Assembly (NCBI GenBank): GCA_965262505.1 | Contig: CBDHFM010000015.1 | Location: 1-61,920, forward strand | DNA: 61,920 bases | Reading direction: 5' to 3' | Source: JACPPO01 sp965262505 | GTDB lineage: Bacteria; Acidobacteriota; Vicinamibacteria; Vicinamibacterales; UBA2999 | Shown: positions 33,348-43,381 of the stretch, one piece after another | Numbering within the stretch: position 1 is the first letter of the stretch | Layout: each line of letters starts with the position of its first letter | Program-made: the position numbers and the translations under genes | Notes under the pieces: model-generated | Database searches by the model: none | The model's input: the letters and a program-made list of their open reading frames with translations, nothing else | Told to the model about the DNA's origin: nothing

Positions 33348-34458
33348 TCTTCATCGTTGGGTCCGTCAGGTTACTCCAAGTGCCATTGCAGCTGCTGGAG
33401 CCATACAAGTAGAGCGAGGCCCTATGCAAGCGGCGAGGCGGCGAAGCGACGTGCCGAGCCCTCGCATTGATGCCGGAACCTCCGCGCGTGGAGCGGCCTG
33501 CATCGCGTGCTCACCGTGCTTGGAGCCTACCTCAGGGAATCCGCGATCGCGCCGCTGCCAGCAGACCCACCATCGGTTGCCGGCTGCTGCTCGACGGACG
33601 TGGCAACCGGTAAGCGATCGTGTCGGAGCCAAGAATCAGGCGATCATAATCGAATCACGAGCGCTCACGATGGCCGTACCTGGGTAGCGAGTGCCGGCTG
33701 ACAGAGAGCCTTGTCGGCGTGTACGCTCCTCGGAGGCGACGCTGGAACGAACCGCCAAACGTTCGATCGGTGGGCGCGTTTCTGGCCAGTGAGTCACTGG
33801 CTGGCCCCGCACACGCTCAAGCCACGCTAAGGAACTCGTCAGCATCACACGACACGGTGTCAGTGTTCGGGTTGGAGGTCTCGCACGGGGTGCTGGCGGG
33901 CGAGGCGGTCGCTATTCAGTTGGCGGATTACAAGCCGGACACCGGCGAGATCCGGATCTGGCAAATGGAACTGAGAGCGCAAAGTCTACGTGTCGCCAGG
34001 CTGGGCGCGTCACCACTGCGTATGGTAAGAAGTTGGGAGGATCCGAGGAAGGTGTCGGGTTAGCGTATGCCCCAGCCTCACGTCAGGGATGGGTTGCGGA
34101 TACGTCAGAATAGAGTTTCAATTTGGATTAATAGTCACATCCAGTCCAGGGTTATAGAGGTTTTCCTGACAGGGTTGGATGCAGGCGCTCAGGTCCCTGT
34201 CGCTGTCGACGATGCCCCCGGGATTACTCACAGCCGGTCCGGCGACCGGCCAAAGCGACTTTTGATATTTTCAGGAAATGACGAACTCAGTGACACCCCG
34301 GCCCGTGTCCTATTCGTCTTGGTCCCGTCGTGCGGTATCTTGGCTGGATGTGCAACCGTGGTCACCCTCACGACCCCTGTGCTGCCAGACGGAAGGGTCT
34401 GGTAATCGTGAGGCCATACCCCACGATTCATGCCGTTACAGACGCACCGTTGGCCCTC
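33348..34458. other. 1.1-kb region without a convincing gene
   Basis: Only short, low-quality frames are seen. One + frame from about 33860 (VSVFGLEVSHGVLAGEAVAI then QLADYKPDTGEIRIWQMEL) looks protein-like and ends at 34063, so it may be a degraded gene, but its family was not recognised. No repeat or RNA gene was found. Confidence 0.4.
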
Positions 34459-34707
34459 CTACCGTGGGCTGCTATGTCGACCGTCGCTACGCCTCGCCGC
34501 GGCGCGTGCTTCCCGTTTCTCTTTCTCGCGCGTGGCTAACGCGCGCAGTCGTGCCTTCAGCGCGACGCCCTGCTGCTCTGACTCTGGCCGGGATGCCATC
34601 CAGGCCTTGAGCGCCTCGTTCGTGGCGCGCTGCCTGCCCATCTGCGCTTCCAGCGCCGCGTCAGTGAACCGCTTTAATAGACGCGCAGCGACAGGTAAAC
34701 TCGGCAT
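34459..34707 (-). CDS. 82-residue basic helical protein
   Basis: The ATG at 34707 has GGAGGG nine bases upstream. The product is strongly helical and basic (LKARLRALATREKEKREARA), without known motifs; it might bind nucleic acid. It is divergent from the next small gene. Confidence 0.55.
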   Translation of the reverse strand: MPSLPVAARLLKRFTDAALEAQMGRQRATNEALKAWMASRPESEQQGVALKARLRALATREKEKREARAAARRSDGRHSSPR

Positions 34708-34833
34708 GGCCTATCCCTCCCCTCTCAGGTTGGACTTCCTGATGGCCGGTCGGAAACGATGCCCCTATACTACGCTGGCCCCAGGCGCCTAGGCGCGCGG
34801 CCGCGTGCGATGACTCGAAGGTAGGATCCCCCC

Positions 34834-35079
34834 ATGGTGGACGACATGACAACAGAACTCGAGCGGCTCAAAGCAGAAAATGAGCGCCTGAAGCGCGACC
34901 GTGGTCGCACCGTCAGCCTCAAGGTCAGCGAGAAGGGAGGCGTGTCGGTCTATGGCCTCGGTCGCTTTCCCGTGACGCTCTACAAGGAGCAGTGGACCAC
35001 GTTGCTTGCTATGACCGATGAGATTCGAGCGTTTCTCGCGGAACATGACGCAGTGTTGAAAACGAAGTCCACGTCATAG
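34834..35079 (+). CDS. 81-residue leucine-zipper-like protein
   Basis: The N-terminus LERLKAENERLKRDR is a leucine-zipper heptad, followed by a conserved-looking beta/helix part (GGVSVYGLGRFPVTLYKEQW). No function is known to me. The start has only a weak AGGAT upstream. It lies 241 bases before hsdM in the same orientation and may travel with the restriction module. Confidence 0.6.
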   Translation: MVDDMTTELERLKAENERLKRDRGRTVSLKVSEKGGVSVYGLGRFPVTLYKEQWTTLLAMTDEIRAFLAEHDAVLKTKSTS

Positions 35080-35086
35080 CACCAAG

Positions 35087-35113
35087 GGTCTATCCCCGCG
35101 TGTGCGGGAGCAG
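35087..35113 (+). CRISPR. Lone type I-E-like CRISPR repeat (tentative)
   Basis: GGTCTATCCCCGCG followed by TGTGCGGGAGCAG has the CCCCGCG-n-GCGGG stem of type I-E repeats. About 60 bases later, near 35146-35177, a degenerate GC-rich stretch ends in GGAGGAACC. No real array and no cas genes are present, so it may be a remnant or chance. Confidence 0.25.
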
Positions 35114-35320
35114 GCGCTCGTCGTCACCGCCGATCGCGTATTCGTGGCTCGCGTCGGCGGCTCGCGGTGGAGGAACCTGGTCGAGAATCTGAGCAGCAAC
35201 ACGTGATGCCAGGCCGGGGCAGTCCGCCATCATCGGCGCGGACCCTGCTTCAGACAGCGGCCTGAATGAGCACGGCCTCAACCAGGACCGGCATTTTGCA
35301 CAACTTGACGTACACAACCG

Positions 35321-37801
35321 ATGGCTCTAAAGAAATCCGACCTCTACTCATCCATCTGGGCCTCGTGCAATGAGCTCCGCGGCGGCATGGACGCCAGCCA
35401 GTACAAGGACTACGTTCTGTTCATGCTGTTCATCAAGTACGTCACCGACAAGTACGGCGACAGCACTGACTTCGCCCCGCCGGTCACGATCCCCAGAGGC
35501 TCGAGCTTCACGGACATGCTCGCGCTCCGCGGCAAGAGCGACATCGGTGACAAGATCAACACCCAGGTCATCGCGCAGCTCGTGCAGGCCAATGACAGGC
35601 TGGCACACAGCGACTTCCCTGACTTCAACGATTCCAACAAGCTCGGCGAAGGACAGGCCAGGGTCGAACGGCTGACCAACCTGGTCAACATCTTCGCGAG
35701 ACCCCAGCTCGACTTCTCCCAGAACCGCGCCGACCACGACGACATCCTCGGGGACGCCTACGAGTACCTGATGCGGCACTTCGCCACCGAGAGCGGCAAG
35801 AGCAAGGGGCAGTTCTACACCCCCGCGGAGGTCAGCCGGGTCATCGCCAGGGTGATCGGCATCTCGCCGGACAACACGAGGGCGTCCACCACTGCCTACG
35901 ACCCGACCTGCGGCTCGGGCTCGTTGCTCCTAAAGGTGGCCGCCCAGGCCGGGAAGCGCATCACCATCGAAGGGCAGGAGAAGGATGTCACCACGGCGGG
36001 CTTGGCCCGCATGAACATGATCCTGCACGACTTTCCGACGGCCAATATCGTGTCGGGCGACACCCTGGTCGCGCCCAAGTTCAAGAACGGCGAGCAGCTC
36101 CGCACCTATGACTACGTCGTCGCCAATCCGCCATTCTCGGACAAGAACTGGGCCACCGGCCTCACGCCATCGACAGACCCGTTCCAGCGCTTCGCCTGGG
36201 GCGAGCCGCCCGCCAAGCAGGGCGACTACGCCTACCTGCTGCACCTCATCCGCTCTATGAAGGGCGCGGGCAAAGCCGCCTGCATCCTGCCCCACGGCGT
36301 CCTCTTCCGTGGCAATGCGGAGGCCACGATCCGCCAGCAGCTCGTCCGCTCCGGCTATCTCAAGGGCATCATCGGCCTGCCCGCCAACCTCTTCTATGGC
36401 ACCGGCATCCCCGCCTGCATCGTGGTGCTCGACAAGGAAAACGCCGCCGGCCGCAAGGGCGTCTTCATGATCGACGCCTCCAAGGGATTCAGGAAGGACG
36501 GCCCCAAGAACCGCCTGCGCGAGCAGGATATTCACCGGATCGTCGACGTCTTCACCAAACAGGCCGACGTTCCTCGCTACGCCCGGCTGGTGCCGCTGGA
36601 CGAGATCGCCGACCCGAAGAACGACTTCAACCTCAACCTGCCGCGCTACATCGACAGCACCGAGACCGAGGACCTGCAGGACATCGACGGCCACCTGCGC
36701 GGCGGCATCCCGGAGCGTGATCTGGACGCGCTCGGCGCGTACTGGAAGGTGCTCCCCAGCGTGCGCGGCGTGCTCTTCGAGTCCGGGGGCCGGCCCGGCT
36801 ACGCTCGGCTGAAGTCGCCGCTCGCCACGGTGAAGCCCGCCATTCTCGGCCATGCCGAGTTCGCGACCTTCCAGCAGAAGGCGACCAAGGGCTTCGCCGA
36901 CTGGCGCAAGGCCACGACGCCGCGCCTCACCGGCTTCGACAAGGACGGCCACCCCAAGGCGCTGAGCGAGACTATCGCCGAGGATCTCCTGGCCGCGTTC
37001 CGCCAGTCACCGCTGCTCGATGCCTACGACGTCTACCAGCACCTGATGGACTACTGGGCCGAGACCATACAGGACGACGCCTACCTGATCGCTGCCGACG
37101 GCTGGGCTAAGGGCGCGCAGCCGCGCGAGATCGTTCAGGGCAAGAACAAGAACAAGAAGCTCGTCTGGCCGGAGTCGCACGATTACCTGAAAGGCAAGCG
37201 GCGCTTCAAGTCAGACCTCGTTCCCGCCCCGATTCTCGTCGCCCGTTACTTCGTCGCCGAACGCGACGCTCTCGAAGAGTTCGACAACCAGCTCGCCACG
37301 CTCGAGCAACAACTCGACGAGATGCGCCAGGAGAACAGCGGCGAGGATGGGCTACTTGCTGAGGTGATCGAGGGCGTGGGCGACAAGCAGAAGATTGCCG
37401 AGAAGGCCGTAAAGGCGCGGCTGAAGGAGATCGGCGAAGACACCCTTTATGCCGACGAGCGTGCTGCGCTCGAGGCGTACGCCGGCTTGCTGAAGCAGCA
37501 GAAGGAGGCCAAGGCCAAGCGCAAGGCCGCGCAAGAGGACTTGGACAAAAAGATCGACGCCAAGTACCCCATGCTCACCGAGGCCGAGATCAAGACGCTG
37601 GTGGTGGACGACAAGTGGATGACCCGTGTGTCAGCCGCCGTGCAGGGCGAGCTAGACCGCGTCTCGCAGACCCTCACGGGCCGCATTCGCCAGCTGGCCG
37701 AGCGCTACGCCACGCCGCTGCCACAGGTCGTCGATGATGTAGCGACGCTTGCCTCCCGCGTGGACGAACACCTGCAGCGCATGGGGGCGTCCTGGACGTG
37801 A
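35321..37801 (+). CDS. hsdM: Type I restriction-modification methylase subunit
   Basis: HsdM methylates adenine in the recognition site set by HsdS. The 826-residue protein has an N-terminal helical HsdM_N domain, then the N6-adenine methylase core with GQFYTPAEVSRVI near 165, motif I DPTCGSGSLL near 190, and motif IV NPPF near 268. The region after residue 470 is longer than in classical HsdM and contains coiled coils (EFDNQLATLEQQLDEMRQEN). It overlaps hsdS by GTGA. The three hsd genes and the peptidase gene form one operon. Confidence 0.95.
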   Translation: MALKKSDLYSSIWASCNELRGGMDASQYKDYVLFMLFIKYVTDKYGDSTDFAPPVTIPRGSSFTDMLALRGKSDIGDKINTQVIAQLVQANDRLAHSDFPDFNDSNKLGEGQARVERLTNLVNIFARPQLDFSQNRADHDDILGDAYEYLMRHFATESGKSKGQFYTPAEVSRVIARVIGISPDNTRASTTAYDPTCGSGSLLLKVAAQAGKRITIEGQEKDVTTAGLARMNMILHDFPTANIVSGDTLVAPKFKNGEQLRTYDYVVANPPFSDKNWATGLTPSTDPFQRFAWGEPPAKQGDYAYLLHLIRSMKGAGKAACILPHGVLFRGNAEATIRQQLVRSGYLKGIIGLPANLFYGTGIPACIVVLDKENAAGRKGVFMIDASKGFRKDGPKNRLREQDIHRIVDVFTKQADVPRYARLVPLDEIADPKNDFNLNLPRYIDSTETEDLQDIDGHLRGGIPERDLDALGAYWKVLPSVRGVLFESGGRPGYARLKSPLATVKPAILGHAEFATFQQKATKGFADWRKATTPRLTGFDKDGHPKALSETIAEDLLAAFRQSPLLDAYDVYQHLMDYWAETIQDDAYLIAADGWAKGAQPREIVQGKNKNKKLVWPESHDYLKGKRRFKSDLVPAPILVARYFVAERDALEEFDNQLATLEQQLDEMRQENSGEDGLLAEVIEGVGDKQKIAEKAVKARLKEIGEDTLYADERAALEAYAGLLKQQKEAKAKRKAAQEDLDKKIDAKYPMLTEAEIKTLVVDDKWMTRVSAAVQGELDRVSQTLTGRIRQLAERYATPLPQVVDDVATLASRVDEHLQRMGASWT

Positions 37802-38964
37802 CATCGGGATACAAGCAGACACAGATTGGCGTCATTCCACAGGAGTGGGATGTCGTTGCACTTGATGCCGCTTGCCGGATGAAGAGCGGCGAAGGCATCA
37901 CTGCAGCCAGCATTAACCACGTCTCCCAATACCCATGCTATGGAGGGAATGGTCTCCGTGGCTACACTTCTAGGTTCACGCACGATGGCTCGTTTGCGTT
38001 GATCGGCCGACAGGGGGCTCTCTGTGGAAACGTAGTTGGCGTTAAGGGCAAGTTCTTCGCGTCCGAGCATGCCCTCGTTGTGACTGCAAAAGAAGGCACC
38101 AACATCCACTTCCTGACGTATGTGTTGGGCCGGATGCGCCTCAATCGGTTTTCAGAGTCATCGGCTCAGCCGGGGTTGTCAGTCTCCAAACTTCTGGGAT
38201 TGCCATTGGCGATTCCGCCGACCGAAGCCGAACAGCGTGCCATTGCGGCGGCGTTGGGCGATGTGGATGCGCTGCTGGATAGGCTAGATCGGCTCATCGC
38301 CAAGAAGCGCGACCTCAAGCAGGCCACCATGCAGCAGCTCCTGACCGGCCAGACCAGGCTTCCCGGTTTCCACGGCGAGTGGGAGGTGAAGCGGTTGAGT
38401 GAGATTGCTTCCATTCGTAATCAGAAAGTTCTGCCATTGAACGTCGGCATCGACACTCCCTGTGTAGAACTTGACCACATCGGGCAAGGCAACGGAAGGT
38501 TACTGGAGTGTTCGACGGCACAAAACTCGAAATCACCCAAGTATCGTTTCTTTTCTGGTGATGTCCTCTTCGGGCGGCTTCGTTCATATCTTCGCAAGTT
38601 CTGGCACGCTGATCGGGACGGTATCTGTACGACTGAAATATGGCCCCTGATGACCGATTCTCAGCAGGTAGATAGCTGTTTCCTGCATGCTATTGTCCAA
38701 AGCGATCGATTCATCGAAGCCGCCAGCATCTCCTATGGGACACATATGCCGCGCGCTGACTGGGGAGTGATGCGGAATTTCGAGGTCCGTTTACCTCGAG
38801 TCCGCGAGCAACTCGCCATCGCCGAAATCCTCTCCGACATGGACGCCGAGCTGGCGGCGCTGGAGGCCCGCCGTGACAAGACCCGCGATCTCAAGAAGGC
38901 CATGATGCAGGAGCTGCTCACCGGCAAGACGCGGCTCGTTGCCGTCGGAGGTGCCTCTGCCTGA
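37798..38964 (+). CDS. hsdS: Type I restriction specificity subunit
   Basis: HsdS holds two target-recognition domains that define the split DNA site. The 388-residue protein starts at GTG 37798. Both halves end with a long conserved helix: KKRDLKQATMQQLLTGQTRL near 170-190 and KTRDLKKAMMQELLTGKTRL near 360-380, a clear internal repeat. The recognition domains themselves are lower in GC and less conserved, as is usual because they are exchanged. The end overlaps the hsdR start by 26 bases. Confidence 0.95.
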   Translation: MTSGYKQTQIGVIPQEWDVVALDAACRMKSGEGITAASINHVSQYPCYGGNGLRGYTSRFTHDGSFALIGRQGALCGNVVGVKGKFFASEHALVVTAKEGTNIHFLTYVLGRMRLNRFSESSAQPGLSVSKLLGLPLAIPPTEAEQRAIAAALGDVDALLDRLDRLIAKKRDLKQATMQQLLTGQTRLPGFHGEWEVKRLSEIASIRNQKVLPLNVGIDTPCVELDHIGQGNGRLLECSTAQNSKSPKYRFFSGDVLFGRLRSYLRKFWHADRDGICTTEIWPLMTDSQQVDSCFLHAIVQSDRFIEAASISYGTHMPRADWGVMRNFEVRLPRVREQLAIAEILSDMDAELAALEARRDKTRDLKKAMMQELLTGKTRLVAVGGASA

Positions 38965-41900
38965 ACAACCCCGTTCCGAGCGCAAGACGCAGAACCGCGT
39001 GATCGCCCTGTTCACCGACCCGGCGCGGGCCGACAACCTCGGCTACCACTACCTCGGCGAGTGGAACAAGCGGGAGAACAACCTCGCCATCGAGACGGCG
39101 ATCCTCCGCGACAACCTGACGGCCCGCGGCTACTCGCCAGCCCACATCTCCGCTGCGCTTCAGAAGCTGGAGACCGCCGCGGACTCAACTGGTATCACGC
39201 TCTACCAAGCCAGCCTGCGCACATACCAGCTCCTGCGCTACGGCGTGCCGGTGCAGACCGCCGCCGGCCAGGCGCATGAGACGGTGTACCTGATCGACTG
39301 GGAGCACCCGGAGAAGAACGACTTCGCGTTGGCCGAGGAGGTGACGCTGAAGGGCGGCTACGAGCGCCGGCCGGATATCGTGCTCTACATCAACGGCCTC
39401 GCCATCGCGGTGATCGAGCTCAAGCGCAGCTCGGTGGAGCTGGCCGACGGCGTGCGGCAGCTCATCACCAACCAGGAGGAGATCTTCAACAAGGGCTTCT
39501 TCAGCACCGTGCAGCTCGTGCTGGCTGGCAGCGACTCGCAGGGGCTGAGCTACGGCACCACCGGCACGCCGGAGCAGTTCTTTGTGGAATGGAAAGATGA
39601 GGCGAGAGATGCAACTTCAGCCCGTGCGGCACCTGCCGCGGGAGCGCTGCTCGACCGGCCGCTGGCGCAGCTCTGCACCAAGGCTCGGCTGCTCGACCTG
39701 ATCCGCAACTTCATCATCTTCGACGCCGGCTACAAGAAAGTGCCGAGGCCGCACCAGTTCTTCGGCGTGAAGGCCGCCCAGGAGCGCCTCGGCAGGCGTG
39801 AAGGCGGTGTCATCTGGCACACCCAGGGCAGCGGCAAGAGCATCGTCATGGTGCTGGTCGCCAAGTGGCTGCTGGAGCACGACCCCGACGCACGCATTCT
39901 CGTCATCACGGACCGTGACGAGTTGGATAAGCAGATCGAGGGGGTGATGAAGAACGCTGGCGTCATCGACGCCGAGTCACCCTCGCCGCGCATCACGTCG
40001 CGGGCGGAGTTCGTGGAGAAGCTCGGGGTGGCCACGCCGCGCCTGCTGTGCGCGCTGATCCATAAGTTCGACGTGGCCGACCTCAAGGGCGAACCGCCCC
40101 CGGTCAGCGGGCGCTTCTACGTGTTCGTGGACGAGTGCCACCGCACGCAGGGCGGCGACATGAACAAGCAGATGAAGCGCTGGCTGGAGGGCGCGATCTT
40201 CATCGGCTTTACCGGCACGCCGCTCCTTCGCAAGCACAAGCGGATGACGCGGGACGTCTTCGGTACCTACATCCACACCTACAAGTTCCACGAGGGCGTG
40301 GCCGACGGTGTCATCCTGGACCTCAAGTACGAGGCCCGCGACGTGCCACAGCGGCTGACTTCGCAGGCCGCCATCGACACGTGGTTTGCGCACAAGACCA
40401 AGGGCCTCAATAACTTCCAGAAGGCGGTACTGCGTAAGCGCTGGGCGACGATGGAAGAACTGATGAGCGCCGGCGAGCGCAAGCAGCGCATCATCGCTAA
40501 GATCATCGAGGACTTCAGCCTCAAGCCGCGCTTGAGCAATAACCGCGGCACGGCCCTCCTGGTCTCGGCGTCGATCTACGACGCCTGCCATTACTACCGG
40601 CTCCTCCTGAACACGAACTTCGGCCCGGTCTGCGGGATCATCACATCGTACGAGCCGAACCACAACGCCATCTCGCGCGAGCTTCCCAACAGCGACGAGC
40701 GCTACAAGTTCGACACCTACACACAGCACGTCCTCAAGAAGGGGCAGACCACCAAGCAGTACGAGGACGAAGCCAAGCGCCGCTTCATAGAGGAGCCGGC
40801 CAACATGAAGCTGCTGATCGTCGTCAGCAAGCTGCTGACGGGCTTCGATGCGCCGAGCTGCACGTACATCTACCTCGACAACGAACTGCGCGACCATAAC
40901 CTGTTTCAGGCGATCTGCCGCACCAATCGCCTCGATGGGGACGACAAGGACTACGGCCACATCATCGACTTCAAGGAGCTGTTCGGCGAGGTGCAGGAAG
41001 CGCTTGCTGTGTACAGCTCCGACGAGCTGGACACCGAGCCGGGTAATGGTGGCGACAACAATGTCCACCTCAAGGACTGGTTGGACGAGGGCAAGAAAAA
41101 GCTCGACGAGACCCGCGAGGCGCTGCGCTACCTCTGCGAGCCGGTAGCGCTTCCACGCGAAGTGGAGCAGTTCCTGCACTACTTCTGCGGGGACGCAGCG
41201 AACCCGAACGCGCTCAACGAGACCGAGGCGCTTCGGATGTCGTTCTACAAGACCGTTGCCGTCTTTGTCCGCGCGTACGCTGCCATCGCGCAGGACCTGA
41301 CCGAAGCCGGCTACTCCGACGCCGCCGCGCTGCAGCAGCAGGTCGAGTTCTACGGCGAGATCCGTTCGGCGATCAAGAAGCACTCGGGTGAGGAGCTCGA
41401 CATCAAGCCCTACGAGGCGGACATGCGCCACCTCCTCAACACGTACATCCAGGCCGACCCGGCGGTTGACCTGGGTGAGCTGGGCGAGATGTCGCTGACG
41501 GAACTCATCATCGAGACCGGGATTCACGACGCCATCGCCAGAAAGCTCAACGAGAAGGGCACGCTCTCGAAGAATGCCATCGCCGAAGGGATCATCAACA
41601 ACGTCCGCAAGACCATCATCCGCGAGCAGCTCACCGACCCGCAATTCTACGAGCAGATGTCCAAGCTGCTCGACGACCTCATCAAGCAGAACCGGGCCGC
41701 TGCCACCGCGTACGAAGAGTTCCTCAAGAAGGCCGAGGCGCTGGTGAAACGGCTGGTCGGGAAGCAGAGCGACGAGGGCGTACCCGCGGCGCTGCACGGA
41801 AAGCGGGAGGCGACGGTGATCTACAACAACCTGCCGAGGATTCTCGAGGCGGGGCGCGCCGAGGCTGCTAGGGTGGCTGAACCGAGCGCCGACTACGGAG

Positions 41901-42082
41901 ATGACCCGGTGAGGTTGGCATTGGAGATCGACCGCGTGATGCGGGAGCGGGCACCGGCGGGCTGGAAAGGCGACCAAGCACGAGAGGCTCAGGTCCTGAA
42001 TGCGCTGTTCCCGCTGCTCGACCGTGACCGAGAGGCCACGCGTGCGCTCTTCGAACTCATCAAAAACCAACCGGGGTACTGA
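38939..42082 (+). CDS. hsdR: Type I restriction endonuclease subunit
   Basis: HsdR translocates DNA using ATP and cuts it. The 1047-residue protein has an N-terminal nuclease with RRPDIVLYINGLAIAVIELK near 140-160, then superfamily II helicase motifs: Walker A QGSGKS near 300, DECHR near 400, GFTGTPL near 425, LLTGFDAP near 635 and CRTNR near 660. The C-terminal part is helical and contacts HsdM. TTG 38939 is the longest start; GTG 38951 is the alternative. It overlaps the next gene by TGATG. Confidence 0.95.
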   Translation: MPSEVPLPEQPRSERKTQNRVIALFTDPARADNLGYHYLGEWNKRENNLAIETAILRDNLTARGYSPAHISAALQKLETAADSTGITLYQASLRTYQLLRYGVPVQTAAGQAHETVYLIDWEHPEKNDFALAEEVTLKGGYERRPDIVLYINGLAIAVIELKRSSVELADGVRQLITNQEEIFNKGFFSTVQLVLAGSDSQGLSYGTTGTPEQFFVEWKDEARDATSARAAPAAGALLDRPLAQLCTKARLLDLIRNFIIFDAGYKKVPRPHQFFGVKAAQERLGRREGGVIWHTQGSGKSIVMVLVAKWLLEHDPDARILVITDRDELDKQIEGVMKNAGVIDAESPSPRITSRAEFVEKLGVATPRLLCALIHKFDVADLKGEPPPVSGRFYVFVDECHRTQGGDMNKQMKRWLEGAIFIGFTGTPLLRKHKRMTRDVFGTYIHTYKFHEGVADGVILDLKYEARDVPQRLTSQAAIDTWFAHKTKGLNNFQKAVLRKRWATMEELMSAGERKQRIIAKIIEDFSLKPRLSNNRGTALLVSASIYDACHYYRLLLNTNFGPVCGIITSYEPNHNAISRELPNSDERYKFDTYTQHVLKKGQTTKQYEDEAKRRFIEEPANMKLLIVVSKLLTGFDAPSCTYIYLDNELRDHNLFQAICRTNRLDGDDKDYGHIIDFKELFGEVQEALAVYSSDELDTEPGNGGDNNVHLKDWLDEGKKKLDETREALRYLCEPVALPREVEQFLHYFCGDAANPNALNETEALRMSFYKTVAVFVRAYAAIAQDLTEAGYSDAAALQQQVEFYGEIRSAIKKHSGEELDIKPYEADMRHLLNTYIQADPAVDLGELGEMSLTELIIETGIHDAIARKLNEKGTLSKNAIAEGIINNVRKTIIREQLTDPQFYEQMSKLLDDLIKQNRAAATAYEEFLKKAEALVKRLVGKQSDEGVPAALHGKREATVIYNNLPRILEAGRAEAARVAEPSADYGDDPVRLALEIDRVMRERAPAGWKGDQAREAQVLNALFPLLDRDREATRALFELIKNQPGY

Positions 42083-42822
42083 TGGCAGAGATTATCCCGA
42101 TCGGCGAGGTTGCTATCGCCGTGACGCGCAAGGACGTCAAGCATGTCCACTTGTCGGTGCACCCGCCGATGGGCCATGTCACCTTGGTCGCACCCATCGA
42201 AACCCGCCCGGATGTGGCCCGGGCCTACGCCATCTCCAAGCTCGGCTGGATTCGTGATCAGCAGGCGACGCTGCGCCGACAGGCGCGAGAGACACCCCGC
42301 CAATTTGTCGAACGGGAGAGCCACTACCTTTGGGGGCGGCGATATCTTCTAATCGTCGTCGAAAAGGATGCGAAGCCCTTCGTCAGTCTTAGTCACCGCA
42401 GGATCACGCTCACCGTGCGTCCCGGCAGCACGACGGCGAAGCGGGAGAAAGTTATTCACGAATGGCACAAGGCGCTGCTGCACAAGGCAGTACCCCCCCT
42501 GGTCCAGAAGTGGGAGGCCAGGCTGGGCGTCGAGGTTGCTGGCTACTTTCTCCAGCGTATGAAAACAAAGTGGGGTGGCTGCAATCGTCGCGCCGGAAAC
42601 ATCCGCCTCAATACGGAACTCGTGAAAAAGCCGAAAGACCTATTGGAGTATGTCGTCGTCCACGAAGTACTCCACCTCATCGAGCCAACGCACAGCGAAC
42701 ACTTCATGGCGCTGCAGAGCAAACACTACCCGACATGGCGCGAAGCGCGGGCAGAGCTCAACGCCCTGCCTCTTTCGGCGGAGGTGTGGCGTATGACTGG
42801 GGTGAGCCGCGAGGGGGCTTAG
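42082..42822 (+). CDS. YgjP-like (M48-type) metallopeptidase
   Basis: The 246-residue protein has the zinc motif VVHEVLHLIEPTHSEHF near residues 193-209 with KTKWGGCNRRAGNIRLN upstream, typical of the YgjP/WLM family. These genes are often the last gene of type I restriction operons. The ATG at 42082 shares one base with the hsdR stop. A role in turnover of restriction subunits is plausible but not established. Confidence 0.9.
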   Translation: MAEIIPIGEVAIAVTRKDVKHVHLSVHPPMGHVTLVAPIETRPDVARAYAISKLGWIRDQQATLRRQARETPRQFVERESHYLWGRRYLLIVVEKDAKPFVSLSHRRITLTVRPGSTTAKREKVIHEWHKALLHKAVPPLVQKWEARLGVEVAGYFLQRMKTKWGGCNRRAGNIRLNTELVKKPKDLLEYVVVHEVLHLIEPTHSEHFMALQSKHYPTWREARAELNALPLSAEVWRMTGVSREGA

Positions 42823-42967
42823 CAGGTAGATGCGAGTGCAGCGAAGCGGAGACGGGTAAGTGGCTTAGCTGAGCATATAGCTGCTCGAGACCATACCTCG
42901 CGGCGTATCTGCAGCGACAGGCGCCAGCAGTCCTGGTTGATGGCGACATGAATCGAAGCGCGACGGG

Positions 42968-43381
42968 ATGGGGCGGAATGGATCTCTCCCGTTTTGGGCG
43001 GTCGACGAACGCCAGGCCGCCAAGGTGAGCAGGGAGTTTGAGTACATCGTGATCGACACGGCGGCCGGCCCGTTCGCGAAGACCTCGAGGCCCTCGCGTG
43101 GCCGGCGATTCTCGGGGGCGCTGCAGGTCCGCCTCACGTTGCGGAAGGGAAAACAGGGCCGACTGCTGCCGGCGTGTCAGAACGGGTCTCTGATCCATGG
43201 TCGTTCGCTCGACGTACCGCGGATTCTCGAGTCGGCGGCGGGGAAAGGCGACGTCGTGCGCCTGCCGCTGCCGGCGACGTGTCCGGACTGCGGGGCCGAC
43301 ATGCTTGTCGAGCTGGCCGAACGTGACGGCATCGTGGTCGGCCGGGACCAGGTGCCCGGTGGAGAGGAGGCGCCGGCATGA
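42968..43381 (+). CDS. Zinc-ribbon protein coupled to the DUF262 gene
   Basis: The frame encodes up to 137 residues; the C-terminal part with LPATCPDCGADMLVELAERD contains one CxxC pair, and TLRKGKQGRLLPACQNGSLI precedes it. The stop overlaps the next ATG by four bases, and a strong GGAGAGGAGG site for that gene lies inside this frame, so both are co-transcribed. The first 40 residues may be foreign sequence, and the true start is uncertain. Function unknown; it may assist the DUF262 protein. Confidence 0.55.
   Translation: MGRNGSLPFWAVDERQAAKVSREFEYIVIDTAAGPFAKTSRPSRGRRFSGALQVRLTLRKGKQGRLLPACQNGSLIHGRSLDVPRILESAAGKGDVVRLPLPATCPDCGADMLVELAERDGIVVGRDQVPGGEEAPA

Noticed and set aside
39977..42070. 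697-codon minus-strand frame opposite hsdR
   Set aside because: Shadow of hsdR codon bias; no domain or start signal.
42968..43100. Possible ParA-like fragment (EYIVIDTAAGP) at the start of the zinc-ribbon frame
   Set aside because: The match is one short motif without Walker A or other ParA features.
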